Shown here: piece after piece, positions 1 to 7,574 of the stretch
How positions within the stretch are numbered: the stretch's first letter is position 1
How the letters are laid out: each line of letters begins with the position of its first letter
Source of the DNA: Thioalkalivibrio sp. ALJ7
Lineage (GTDB): Bacteria; Pseudomonadota; Gammaproteobacteria; Ectothiorhodospirales; Ectothiorhodospiraceae
NCBI RefSeq assembly: GCF_000376865.1
Contig: NZ_AQXQ01000009.1
Location: 62,001-126,000 of the forward strand
DNA length: 64,000 nucleotides
Direction: 5' to 3'
Program-made: the position numbers and the translations under genes
Notes under the pieces: model-generated
Databases searched by the model: none
What the model was told of the DNA's origin: nothing
Seen by the model: the letters and a program-made list of their open reading frames with translations, nothing else

Positions 1-9
1 CCGCGAAGA

Positions 10-621
10 TCATGCGGGACTCCCGGCCTGCAATTGCCGCGTGATGCGGCCGACGCGCTCGCCCAGTGCGTCGGCGATGCGCTGCTCTTCGCGGGTGACT
101 GGATGTTCGCCCTGGCCGCCGGCCACGTGGCTGGCGCCATAGGGCGACCCGCCCGAGGTGGTGGTGCTCAGTTCAGGCACGGTGTAGGGCACGCCCACCC
201 ACAGCATGCCCTGATGGATCAGCGGCAGGGCCATGGTCAGCAGGGTGGTCTCCTGGCCGCCGTGCTGGGTCGCCGTGCTGGTGAACAGCCCGAACGGGCG
301 ATCCACCAGTCCACCGCTGGCCCACAGCCCACTGGTGCCATCGAGGAAGTGCTTCAGGGGCGCGGCCATGTTGCCGAAGCGGGTGGGCGAACCCATCACC
401 AGTCCGGCGCATTCCTCCAGGTCGCGGGTCTCCGCATAGGGTGCCCCAGCGTCCGGGATCGCCGGGGCATCGCTCGTGATGTTGGTACTGACGGGCGGCA
501 CGGTGCGGACACGGGCGACCGCGCCGGCGCGCTCGACGCCACTGGCCACGTGGCGTGCCAGCTCGGCTGTGGCGCCGTAGCGGCTGTAATACAACACCAG
601 GACCTCGGGGGCGGCGCTCAC
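10..621 (-). CDS. wrbA: NAD(P)H:quinone oxidoreductase, WrbA family
   Basis: 203-aa flavodoxin-fold protein expected to bind FMN and reduce quinones by two electrons in the cytoplasm, avoiding semiquinone radicals. An FMN phosphate-binding loop YYSRYGATAELA lies at about residues 11-22. The WrbA-type segment GSPTRFGNMAAPLKHFLD lies near residues 77-94, and a GG-rich flavin-contact region follows. Length matches the family (about 200 aa). The start is a GTG at 621 that overlaps the stop of the upstream arsC-like gene by 4 bp (GTGA), so the two are translationally coupled. The pairing of a thiol-linked reductase with a quinone reductase suggests redox or metalloid stress, which is inference. 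Confidence 0.93.
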   Translation of the reverse strand: MSAAPEVLVLYYSRYGATAELARHVASGVERAGAVARVRTVPPVSTNITSDAPAIPDAGAPYAETRDLEECAGLVMGSPTRFGNMAAPLKHFLDGTSGLWASGGLVDRPFGLFTSTATQHGGQETTLLTMALPLIHQGMLWVGVPYTVPELSTTTSGGSPYGASHVAGGQGEHPVTREEQRIADALGERVGRITRQLQAGSPA

Positions 622-974
622 GACAGGATCTCCAGCACCTGTTCCGGAGGACGCCCGATGCGGGCACGGTCACCGCGGACCAGGATCGGCCGTTCGATCA
701 GTTTCGGGTGCTGGACCATGGTCTGGATCAATGCCTCGTCGTCCAGTTCCGCATCCTTCAGGCCCAGTTCGCGGTACTCCGCCTCGCCGGTTCGCAGCAG
801 GTCGCGCGGCGAGATGCCGAGTTTGTCGACGATTGCGCGCAGGGTGGCCGCATCCGGCGGCGTCTTCAGATACTCGACGATCTCTGGCTCCACACCCTGT
901 GCACGCAGCAGCTCCAGGGTCGCGCGCGACTTGCTGCAGCGCGGGTTGTGGTACAGCGTAGGGGTATCGGACAT
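618..974 (-). CDS. ArsC/glutaredoxin-dependent arsenate reductase family protein
   Basis: 118-aa thioredoxin-fold protein of the ArsC/YffB/Spx family. It begins LYHNPRCSKSRATLELL with the family cysteine at residue 13, and carries the late motif ERPIL followed by IGRPPEQVLEIL, typical of glutaredoxin-type arsenate reductases. It would reduce arsenate to arsenite using glutathione/glutaredoxin; YfgD-like relatives have uncertain substrates. The start was placed at ATG 974 because the family N-terminus begins there; a longer in-frame reading upstream would run into the oppositely oriented acyP. It overlaps the wrbA start by 4 bp and is divergent from acyP, with only about 22 bp between the two starts. 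Confidence 0.9.
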   Translation of the reverse strand: MSDTPTLYHNPRCSKSRATLELLRAQGVEPEIVEYLKTPPDAATLRAIVDKLGISPRDLLRTGEAEYRELGLKDAELDDEALIQTMVQHPKLIERPILVRGDRARIGRPPEQVLEILS

Positions 975-996
975 GAATCCACTCCGGAGGACAGCA

Positions 997-1287
997 ATGA
1001 CGGAGGCCAATGATAACCATGCCCGCCGCTGGCGTGTCAGGGGACGGGTGCAGGGTGTGTTCTTTCGTGCATCCGCCCGCGACGAGGCGCAACGTCTGGG
1101 CCTGGCCGGGTATGCCCGCAACGAGTCAGACGGCAGCGTCGAGGTCATGGCCGTGGGGCCCAGGGCCGCCCTGGACACACTGGAGGAATGGCTGGCCGAT
1201 GGCCCGCGCATGGCACGGGTGGACGCCGTCGAGGCCGAAGAGCTCCCGGTGCCCGCGCAGCGTCCAGTCGGTTTCGCGACGGCTTGA
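997..1287 (+). CDS. acyP: Acylphosphatase
   Basis: 96-aa acylphosphatase that hydrolyses carboxyl-phosphate mixed anhydrides such as acetyl-phosphate or 1,3-bisphosphoglycerate in the cytoplasm. Both family signatures are present: RGRVQGVFFR, with the phosphate-binding arginine at R24, and GYARNESDGSVEV, with the catalytic asparagine at N42. Length is typical (about 90-100 aa). The ATG at 997 is preceded by a good ribosome-binding site (CGGAGG, 985-990). A much longer in-frame reading that starts near 34 is rejected because it runs antisense through wrbA. The stop lies 2 bp upstream of the target duplication of repeat copy 1. Confidence 0.94.
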   Translation: MTEANDNHARRWRVRGRVQGVFFRASARDEAQRLGLAGYARNESDGSVEVMAVGPRAALDTLEEWLADGPRMARVDAVEAEELPVPAQRPVGFATA

Positions 1288-1289
1288 AC

Positions 1290-1577
1290 TTAGGGAGACG
1301 CTGATTTAATCGCGCGTCCGCGTTGGTGCCCCCTGTTTTCCGAGACAAGGCGCGTCGTGTAGCGGGTAGTGGTTCTACCCGCAAGCGGCGCAACGCAGGA
1401 TCGGGGAACAGGGGACACCAACCCCACAAGCTATTGAAGGCAGGGGCTCGGCCGCTTTTGCTCGGGAACGGCGTTGCGGTTCCCTTGTGCAGAGTGACTG
1501 CACGGCAGTCACCGCGCCTTGTTCCCACGCAAAAGCGACTCGAGCGCGGACGCGCGATTAAATCAGCGTCTCCTTAG
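1290..1577 (+). mobile_element. MITE-like structured element, copy 1 (with TTAG target duplication)
   Basis: A 280-bp non-coding element (1294-1573) is flanked by TTAG on both sides (1290-1293 and 1574-1577). Its 29-bp terminal inverted repeats are perfect, beginning GGAGACGCTGATTTAATC. Inside are a sub-terminal stem (TTGGTG.CCCCTGTT at 1323-1337 with AACAGGGG.CACCAA at 1407-1421), a hairpin GCGGGTAG/CTACCCGC (1362-1369 with 1375-1382), and on the right a CGCTTTTGC/GCAAAAGCG stem enclosing GTGACTG/CAGTCAC. A 4-bp YTAR-type duplication is characteristic of the IS5 group of the IS5 family, so mobilisation by such a transposase is inferred. No transposase is present. An 84-codon frame inside is not considered a gene. 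Confidence 0.85.
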
Positions 1578-1589
1578 GGTTTGGGCGGC

Positions 1590-2204
1590 TTAGTGCCGCC
1601 GAATCGGGCGCCCGGGTGGCGGGATCACCTGGACGAAGGCTATGACGTCGCGCAGGCGGTGGGGTCCGTCCGAGCGGATGCGGGTCTCTGCGCCCTGCAT
1701 CCAGGCCCCGTCCCAGGGCACGCGCGCGGCCCCGGCGCGGGAATGGCGCGGCAGGTCGATTAGCAGCAGCCCGTCATCGAAGGCGACGTCCAGCTCGCTT
1801 CGATAGCGATCGGCGTGGATCTCGATCGTGCGGGTCTCGCCGTTCGCCAGAGTGAACGAAGTACTCTCCAGGGCTCGGTCGCGACCGCCAATTCGCACGG
1901 TGCCGGCGCGCAGACTGACGCGGATCAGATCACCAGGGAGGCCCGCCGCGCCGCTGCGGATGGCCGCTACTCGCTCGGCCTGTTCGGCCGCCAGGGCTGC
2001 CTCCCGTTCGGCCTCGGCCTGTAGCCGCGCCTCGCGCGCCTTCTGGACCGATTCCCAGGCCCGGATGGCCTCCATGCGTTCGGCCTCGCCCATCGCATCC
2101 CATTGCTCTTCGCTTACCCCGTAGATCCGCGAGCTGCAGGCGGCTAGGAGCAGCGCGAACATCATGACCAGCGGGACAAGACCTCGGGGAAGCGTTAGGA
2201 ACAT
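1590..2204 (-). CDS. Putative lipoprotein with coiled coil, function unknown
   Basis: 204-aa protein with a type II signal peptide: a short charged start, a hydrophobic stretch, and the lipobox LLAAC ending at about Cys23, so it should be lipid-anchored in the cell envelope. Residues about 30-85 are rich in E, A, R and Q and look like a continuous helix or coiled coil (EQWDAMGEAERMEAIRAWES and onward). The C-terminal half is a beta-rich domain with no family I recognise. It follows the SLC13 gene in the same direction after a 70-bp gap and may be the last gene of that unit. Its stop lies just beyond repeat copy 1. Confidence 0.75.
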   Translation of the reverse strand: MFLTLPRGLVPLVMMFALLLAACSSRIYGVSEEQWDAMGEAERMEAIRAWESVQKAREARLQAEAEREAALAAEQAERVAAIRSGAAGLPGDLIRVSLRAGTVRIGGRDRALESTSFTLANGETRTIEIHADRYRSELDVAFDDGLLLIDLPRHSRAGAARVPWDGAWMQGAETRIRSDGPHRLRDVIAFVQVIPPPGRPIRRH

Positions 2205-2274
2205 CTCGGGCTCCGGGGGGCGGGAATCGGTAGGGCGCCAGTTTGTCCGCCGAGGCTGTACCGGGCCTGAATCG

Positions 2275-4137
2275 TCAGAAGATCAGATTGATGACGAGAA
2301 GGGCGACGACCATGAAGAGAAGGGTTACGCCGGCACCGGCGCGCAGGTAATCGGCTACGCGATAGCCGCCCGGATCCATGATTAGGGCGTTGACCTGGTG
2401 GGTGGGCAGGATGAAGGAATTCGATGCGGCGATCGCAACGATCAGGGCGAAGACTCGCGGGTCGGCATCGATACCCATGCCCTGGGCGACGCTGGCGAAA
2501 CTGACTGCCAGTGGCACCAGCAGTACAGTCGCCCCGACGTTGGACATGACCAGGGTGAAGAAGGTGGTCAACAGGAATACTGCGACCTGCAGCACCCAGA
2601 CCGGCATGCCTTGCAGCTGTTGCATGCCGTTGGTGGCGATCCACTCGCCAGCACCCGAGTTCTCCACGGCCAGCCCCAGCGGGATCAGAGAGGCCAGCAG
2701 GAACACGGTCTTCCAGCTGATGCCGCGATAGGCCTCGTCCATGTTGATCACGCCGGTCAGGATCATCCCTAGTGCACCGCCCAGCAGCGCCAGGGCGAGC
2801 GGCAGATCGGTGAACAGCACGAGCCCCAGCCCCAGTACCAGTGAGCCCAGCGCCGCCAGTGGTCGGTGGGTCTTCGAGGTCTCCTGCTTGCGGCGCGGAT
2901 AGCGGCTCGTGATGACCACGAAGTCACGGTCATCCTCCAGCCTCTGCAGGTTCTCCCATGGGGTGTGCACGACCAGGGTGTCGCCCGCCTTGAGGAGGGT
3001 GTCCGGGACCTCGTCGATGAGTAGATCATCCCCGCGCTGGATGCGTAGCACCGAGATCCCATAGGTGCGGCGCATGCCCTTGTCGCGCACTGTCTGGCCG
3101 ATGAGCTCGGAGCCGGGCGGGACGATGATCTCGGCGATCCCTCCGTAGCGGGCGGACAAGGCGCGAGCGAATACGTCCAGTTCGTCTTTCAGGACCGTGC
3201 CGGTGGTGTCGCAGGTCTTCTCGATGGTGGTGACCGGGCCGAGGATGGCGAGGTGGGCCCCGCGTTCCAGCTCGATGTCCCGGTTGGGTTCGATACGGGT
3301 CTCGTCGTCCGTGGTCACCCCGACCACATGCACGCCGAAGGCCGCCTCGAAGTCGCCGACGCTGCGCCCGGCCAGCGAGCTGTCTTCGCCCAGGCGTGCC
3401 TCGCGCACCCCGAAATCCATGCCATAGACATCGCGGAACCAGGCCGAGGTGGTTTGCACCCGGCTCTCGTCGGGATCTTCGGCCAGTGCGTCCCTGGCGG
3501 GGAGTACCCATCTCCCGAATAGGGCGAAGTAGAGGATGACCATCGCCAGCAGGGCCAGTCCGATCGGGGTCACGTCGAACAGGCCGAAGCCCTCGACATC
3601 GCTGGGTAGCAGGTCGTTTAGCAGGATCAGCGGGCTGGAGGCGACCAGGGTCAGGGTGCCCCCGACAATCGCCGCGAAACCCATTGGCATCAGCAGCCGT
3701 GAGCGGGGGATATGGGCGGCTGCCCCGATGCGGTTGATGACCGGCATGAAAAGCGCGGCGGCGCCGATGTTCTGCATGAAACTGGTGATGATGCCCACAG
3801 CGCCGGAGGTGGTGGCCATCACCCGGCGTTCGGTTTGCCCACCAAAGCGCAGGATCAGGTCCGCCAGGCGGTTCATGACCCCGGAACGGTCCAACCCCGT
3901 GCCGATGATCATCACCGCGATGATCGCGATCACCGCGTTCGATGCGAAGCCGGAGAACAGCGCCTCGCCCTCCACGATCGGTGCAACCCCGGGCACCAGC
4001 GCCACCATCCCCAACAGGAACAGCACACTCAGCGCGGCCAGGTCGATCCGGATCACCTCCGTCACGAACAGCAGGATCGTCAGCCCCAGCAGGCCAAACA
4101 CGATCCCCATCTCCAGGGTGAAATGGATCTCGTCCAT
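2275..4137 (-). CDS. SLC13/DASS-family anion permease with two TrkA-C domains
   Basis: 620-aa membrane protein of the divalent anion:Na+ symporter superfamily, in the group often annotated as sulfate or dicarboxylate permeases. A first membrane half (residues about 1-210) has family-type segments such as NAVIAIIAVMIIGTGLDRSG and SFMQNIGAAALFMPV. It is followed by two cytoplasmic TrkA-C (RCK-C) regulatory domains (about 225-400) and a second membrane half that includes SNVGATVLLVPLA and NSFILPTHQVNALI. The start at 4137 is chosen because upstream codons are Arg-rich non-protein sequence lying inside proS. It lies 14 bp behind the proS stop, so the two are probably co-transcribed. Substrate is not determinable here; sulfate or a carboxylate is plausible. 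Confidence 0.88.
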   Translation of the reverse strand: MDEIHFTLEMGIVFGLLGLTILLFVTEVIRIDLAALSVLFLLGMVALVPGVAPIVEGEALFSGFASNAVIAIIAVMIIGTGLDRSGVMNRLADLILRFGGQTERRVMATTSGAVGIITSFMQNIGAAALFMPVINRIGAAAHIPRSRLLMPMGFAAIVGGTLTLVASSPLILLNDLLPSDVEGFGLFDVTPIGLALLAMVILYFALFGRWVLPARDALAEDPDESRVQTTSAWFRDVYGMDFGVREARLGEDSSLAGRSVGDFEAAFGVHVVGVTTDDETRIEPNRDIELERGAHLAILGPVTTIEKTCDTTGTVLKDELDVFARALSARYGGIAEIIVPPGSELIGQTVRDKGMRRTYGISVLRIQRGDDLLIDEVPDTLLKAGDTLVVHTPWENLQRLEDDRDFVVITSRYPRRKQETSKTHRPLAALGSLVLGLGLVLFTDLPLALALLGGALGMILTGVINMDEAYRGISWKTVFLLASLIPLGLAVENSGAGEWIATNGMQQLQGMPVWVLQVAVFLLTTFFTLVMSNVGATVLLVPLAVSFASVAQGMGIDADPRVFALIVAIAASNSFILPTHQVNALIMDPGGYRVADYLRAGAGVTLLFMVVALLVINLIF

Positions 4138-4151
4138 CGTGGACGTTCTCG

Positions 4152-5864
4152 TCAGCCGCGCAGGCGTTCGCGGAGGGTGTCGACCAGGTTGTCCAGGGAC
4201 AGGTGTTCGGCCTCGGTCGCGGTGCGTGCCTGGTATTCGAGTTCGCCGGCGTCGAGGCCGCGTTCGCCGATTACGACCCGGTGCGGGATGCCGATCAGCT
4301 CCATGTCGGCGAACATCACGCCGGGGCGCTGTTCGCGGTCGTCCAGCAGGACCTCGAAGCCGGCGGCCTGTAGCTCGTCGTGCAATTGCTCGGCTGCTTC
4401 GCGCACCCGCTGTGACTTCTTCGCGCCGATCGGGCAAAGGGCGATGTCGAAGGGCGCGATGGCGGTGGGCCAGCAGATGCCGCGCTCATCAAAATTCTGT
4501 TCGATGGCCGCGGCCACGACGCGCGACACGCCGATGCCGTAGCAGCCCATGGTCACGATCTGTTCGCGGCCGTCTTCGTCCAGCACGCGCGCGCCCAGGG
4601 CCTGGGAGTACTTGTCGCCCAGCTGGAAGATGTGTCCGACCTCGATGCCGCGGCGGATTTCGATTGGCCCGGAGCCGTCCGGGGCGGGTTCGCCCTCGGT
4701 GATGTTGCGCAGGTCGGCGTGCTCCGGCTGCGGCAGGTCGCGGCCCCAGTTGACGCCGGTCAGGTGATGACCGTCCTCGTTGGCACCGACCACGAAGTCG
4801 GCCATGCCGAGCATGGCGTGATCGGCCAGCACCGGGATCGGGCTGTTCACCGGGCCCAGCGAGCCAGGGTCGGCGCCAAATGCGGTGCGGATCTCGGCCG
4901 CCTCGGCCATGCGCAGGGGCTCCGCGATCCAGGGGTGCTTCTCGGCCTTGACCGCGTTCAGCTCGTGGTCGCCGCGCAGCACAATGGCCACCAGGTCGGC
5001 GTCGATCTCTTCCGAGGCGGCAACCACCAGGGTCTTCACGGTCCGGTCGGTGGGGATGCCCAGGAAGTCCGCCAGCTCGTCGATGGTATGCACGTTGGGC
5101 GTCGCGATCTTTTCCATCGCCGCGCCGGGGGTCGGGGCCGCAGCGGGCTGCGGGCAGGGGGCGAGCTCCACGTTGGCGGCAAAACCCGCTGGGGAGAAGG
5201 CGATGGCATCCTCGCCGGAGCTGGCCAGCACGTGGAATTCGTGCGAGGCATTGCCGCCGATGGCGCCGGTATCGGCCTCCACCGCGCGGAAATCCAGGCC
5301 GCAGCGTTCGAAGATGCGGGTATAGGCCGTGTGCATGTGCTGGTAGGTGTCGGTCAGCGAGTCGCTGTCGATATGGAAGGAGTAGGCGTCCTTCATCAGG
5401 AATTCTCGGGCGCGCATGACGCCGAAGCGGGGGCGGCGCTCGTCACGAAACTTGGTCTGGATCTGGTAGTAGTTCACCGGTAGCTGGCGGTAGCTGCGGA
5501 CCTCGCGGCGCACCAGATCGGTGATGACCTCCTCGTGGGTCGGGCCAAAGCAGAAGTCACGCTCGTGACGGTCCTTGATGCGCAGCAACTCGGCGCCGTA
5601 GAAGTCCCAGCGCCCGGATTCCTGCCACAGCTCGGCCGGTTGCACCGCCGGCATCAGCACCTCCAGTGCGCCCGCCCGGTTCATTTCCTCCCGCACGATG
5701 CCCTCCACCCGGCGCAGCACGCGCAGGCCCAGCGGCAGCCAGGTGTACAGGCCGGAGGCCAGCCGCCGGATATAGCCGGCGCGCAGCATCAGCTGGTGGG
5801 AGATGATCTCGGCGTCGGCCGGGGTTTCTTTCAGGGTGTTCAGCGGGAATTGCGAGACGCGCAT
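4152..5864 (-). CDS. proS: Prolyl-tRNA synthetase (bacterial type with editing insertion)
   Basis: 570-aa class II aminoacyl-tRNA synthetase that charges tRNA-Pro. The N-terminal part ([20 protein letters not shown]), motif 2 region [15 protein letters not shown] with [17 protein letters not shown], a YbaK-like editing insertion (about residues 230-380, [13 protein letters not shown]), motif 3 ([17 protein letters not shown]) and the anticodon-binding C-terminal domain follow the standard bacterial order. Length is typical (about 570). The start at 5864 fits the conserved N-terminus. Downstream is the SLC13 permease (14 bp) and upstream the tautomerase gene (55 bp). Confidence 0.97.
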   Translation of the reverse strand: MRVSQFPLNTLKETPADAEIISHQLMLRAGYIRRLASGLYTWLPLGLRVLRRVEGIVREEMNRAGALEVLMPAVQPAELWQESGRWDFYGAELLRIKDRHERDFCFGPTHEEVITDLVRREVRSYRQLPVNYYQIQTKFRDERRPRFGVMRAREFLMKDAYSFHIDSDSLTDTYQHMHTAYTRIFERCGLDFRAVEADTGAIGGNASHEFHVLASSGEDAIAFSPAGFAANVELAPCPQPAAAPTPGAAMEKIATPNVHTIDELADFLGIPTDRTVKTLVVAASEEIDADLVAIVLRGDHELNAVKAEKHPWIAEPLRMAEAAEIRTAFGADPGSLGPVNSPIPVLADHAMLGMADFVVGANEDGHHLTGVNWGRDLPQPEHADLRNITEGEPAPDGSGPIEIRRGIEVGHIFQLGDKYSQALGARVLDEDGREQIVTMGCYGIGVSRVVAAAIEQNFDERGICWPTAIAPFDIALCPIGAKKSQRVREAAEQLHDELQAAGFEVLLDDREQRPGVMFADMELIGIPHRVVIGERGLDAGELEYQARTATEAEHLSLDNLVDTLRERLRG

Positions 5865-5919
5865 CGGGGGCAGTCCGTTGTTGAGTGCGTGAAAGGGCGG
5901 GTAGTCGTACTTGGAACGT

Positions 5920-6261
5920 TCAGAAGGTGGTGCTGTTGGTGCCCCAGAAATGGCGCGGGGCGTCGGCGAACTCGATGTACACACGGGCCGGGTCCAGGCC
6001 CAGCTCCGTCTGCAGGCTGTCACACAGCTTGCGCGACAGCTCGCGAGTCAGGCCCTCGGGCAGACCGATGCTCTTCAGCTCGCAGTAGGCGAGGGGGTCA
6101 GTGCTGCCGCCGAAGCACATCGCGGGGTTGTGCGTGCAGGCCACCATCACGTAGCCCTCCGGCTTGCCCAGCCAGTCCGCGACTTGAGCGGAGAGGCGGG
6201 TGCACAGTCCTGCGGTGTCGTCGGGCAGGTCGGTGTTGGTCTCGACTCGCAGCAGCGGCAT
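5920..6261 (-). CDS. MIF/tautomerase-family protein
   Basis: 113-aa small protein of the macrophage migration inhibitory factor-like tautomerase fold. After Met removal it would start with Pro (MPLLRVETN), the catalytic base of the superfamily, and MIF-type segments [15 protein letters not shown] and [15 protein letters not shown] are visible. The start at 6261 is preferred over one 21 bp upstream because GGAGG sits 5-6 nt before it and because Pro must be residue 2 for the tautomerase mechanism. Its physiological substrate is unknown. It precedes proS in the same direction. Confidence 0.85.
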   Translation of the reverse strand: MPLLRVETNTDLPDDTAGLCTRLSAQVADWLGKPEGYVMVACTHNPAMCFGGSTDPLAYCELKSIGLPEGLTRELSRKLCDSLQTELGLDPARVYIEFADAPRHFWGTNSTTF

Positions 6262-6448
6262 GAGGTCCTCCGGGGCGTTCATGGCTTGGGAACGGTGGCT
6301 ATGATACGGGGAGCGCGGGAGGCGTGCAGCGGTGCGGCTTCCGGTGGCGCGCGTGAAACTCGAGCGTGCATCGCTATACTCGCTGCGAGGGCGCTATTCT
6401 GGATCCGCGGAAGGATTCCGCATTGCGTTCATTATCAGGAAGTAATAA

Positions 6449-6464
6449 ATTAGCAAAAGCTAAT
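6449..6464. promoter_or_regulatory. AT-rich palindrome, candidate operator for the RND operon
   Basis: A perfect inverted repeat ATTAGC-AAAA-GCTAAT lies in an unusually AT-rich patch about 70 bp before the adaptor start, overlapping a TAATAT that could serve as a -10. No regulator gene is adjacent. The repressor type is unknown; the role as operator is inference from position and symmetry. Confidence 0.4.
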
Positions 6465-6533
6465 ATATGAGATCGGTAGGCGCTGGACCGCACGGGCCCC
6501 GCGTGACCGACCCCAAGCAAGGACAGACGCCTC

Positions 6534-7574
6534 ATGACACGAATCCGGATGCGCCACACCCTGTGGGCCCTGCTACTGTTGCCGTTCTCGGCCCAGGCCG
6601 AACTGCCGTTCGAGACGGCCACTGCCGAACGTCAGACCATCACCCAGGAGCGCATTCTGGACGGCCGCGTCGAGGCCGTGCAGCGGTCGACTATCTCCGC
6701 GCAGACCTCGGGTCGCGTCCGGGAGATCTACGTGGACGTGGATGATTTCGTCGAGGCCGACGAATTGCTCGTGCGGGTCAGCGATTCCGAGCAGCAGGCC
6801 CGTGTGAGCCAGGCCGAGGGGGACTTGGCCGAGGCTCGCGCCCGCTTCAACGAGGCCCGTTCGGAATTCAACCGGATCGAGGATGTGTTCGAGCGCGGAG
6901 TCGTCTCGCGGTCCGAGTTCGAACGCGCCGAGGCCGAGCTGCAATCGGCCCGCGCGCGCTTGCGTTCGGCGGAAGGCCGGGTGGAAGAGGCCCGCGAACA
7001 ACTGGGCTACACCGAGGTGTACGCGCCGTACTCCGGCATCGTGACCGAGCGTCACGTTGAGGTGGGCGAGTCCGTAAGCCCAGGTTCACCGCTGCTCTCC
7101 GGTATCAGCCTTGACCAGCTTCGGGTTGCTGTGGATGTTCCGCAGCGATTGATCCAGGGCGTGCGCGAGAAGCGCACGGCCGAGGTGCTGCTGAACGGTG
7201 ACCGGGTGGCCGCCGAAAGTCTGACCATCTTCCCCTATGCCGATCCCGCCAGCTCCACCTTCCGCATCCGCGTGAACCTGCCGGAACAACAGGATCTGGG
7301 GCTGTTCCCCGGCATGTTCGTGAAGACCGCCTTTGTGATCGACGACGTCGAACGCCTGCTGGTCCCGGTGGATGCGGTTGTCTACCGCAGCGAAGTGGTG
7401 GCCGTGTATGTGGTGGACGAGGATGACCGGGTCGCTTTCCGCCAGGTTCGGGTCGGGCGTCAGCATGACGGCATGATCGAGATCCACGGTGGCCTGACCG
7501 AGGGTGAGCGTGTGGCGATGGATCCGATCCACGCGCAGATCTGGTTGAAAGAACATCAGCAGGTGAACCGATGA
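6534..7574 (+). CDS. RND efflux periplasmic adaptor (membrane fusion protein)
   Basis: 346-aa HlyD/AcrA-type adaptor that would link an inner-membrane RND pump to an outer-membrane channel. It has an N-terminal signal peptide (hydrophobic ALLLLPFSAQA, cleavage near residue 22). A split lipoyl domain (ISAQTSGRVREIYVDVDDFV and YAPYSGIVTERHVEVGE) surrounds an alpha-helical hairpin of about 80 residues, followed by beta-barrel and membrane-proximal domains. RBS AAGGA is at 6519-6523. The last codons overlap the start of the pump gene by 4 bp (ATGA), so the two are translated together. No lipobox is seen, unlike AcrA. Confidence 0.92.
   Translation: MTRIRMRHTLWALLLLPFSAQAELPFETATAERQTITQERILDGRVEAVQRSTISAQTSGRVREIYVDVDDFVEADELLVRVSDSEQQARVSQAEGDLAEARARFNEARSEFNRIEDVFERGVVSRSEFERAEAELQSARARLRSAEGRVEEAREQLGYTEVYAPYSGIVTERHVEVGESVSPGSPLLSGISLDQLRVAVDVPQRLIQGVREKRTAEVLLNGDRVAAESLTIFPYADPASSTFRIRVNLPEQQDLGLFPGMFVKTAFVIDDVERLLVPVDAVVYRSEVVAVYVVDEDDRVAFRQVRVGRQHDGMIEIHGGLTEGERVAMDPIHAQIWLKEHQQVNR

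Noticed and set aside
1323-1577. An 84-codon frame inside repeat copy 1, with a near-identical frame in inverted copy 3 (42194-42466)
   Set aside because: It is open only because copies 1 and 3 are nearly identical. Copy 2 is 14 bp shorter, which breaks the frame, and the changes follow stem pairing rather than codons.
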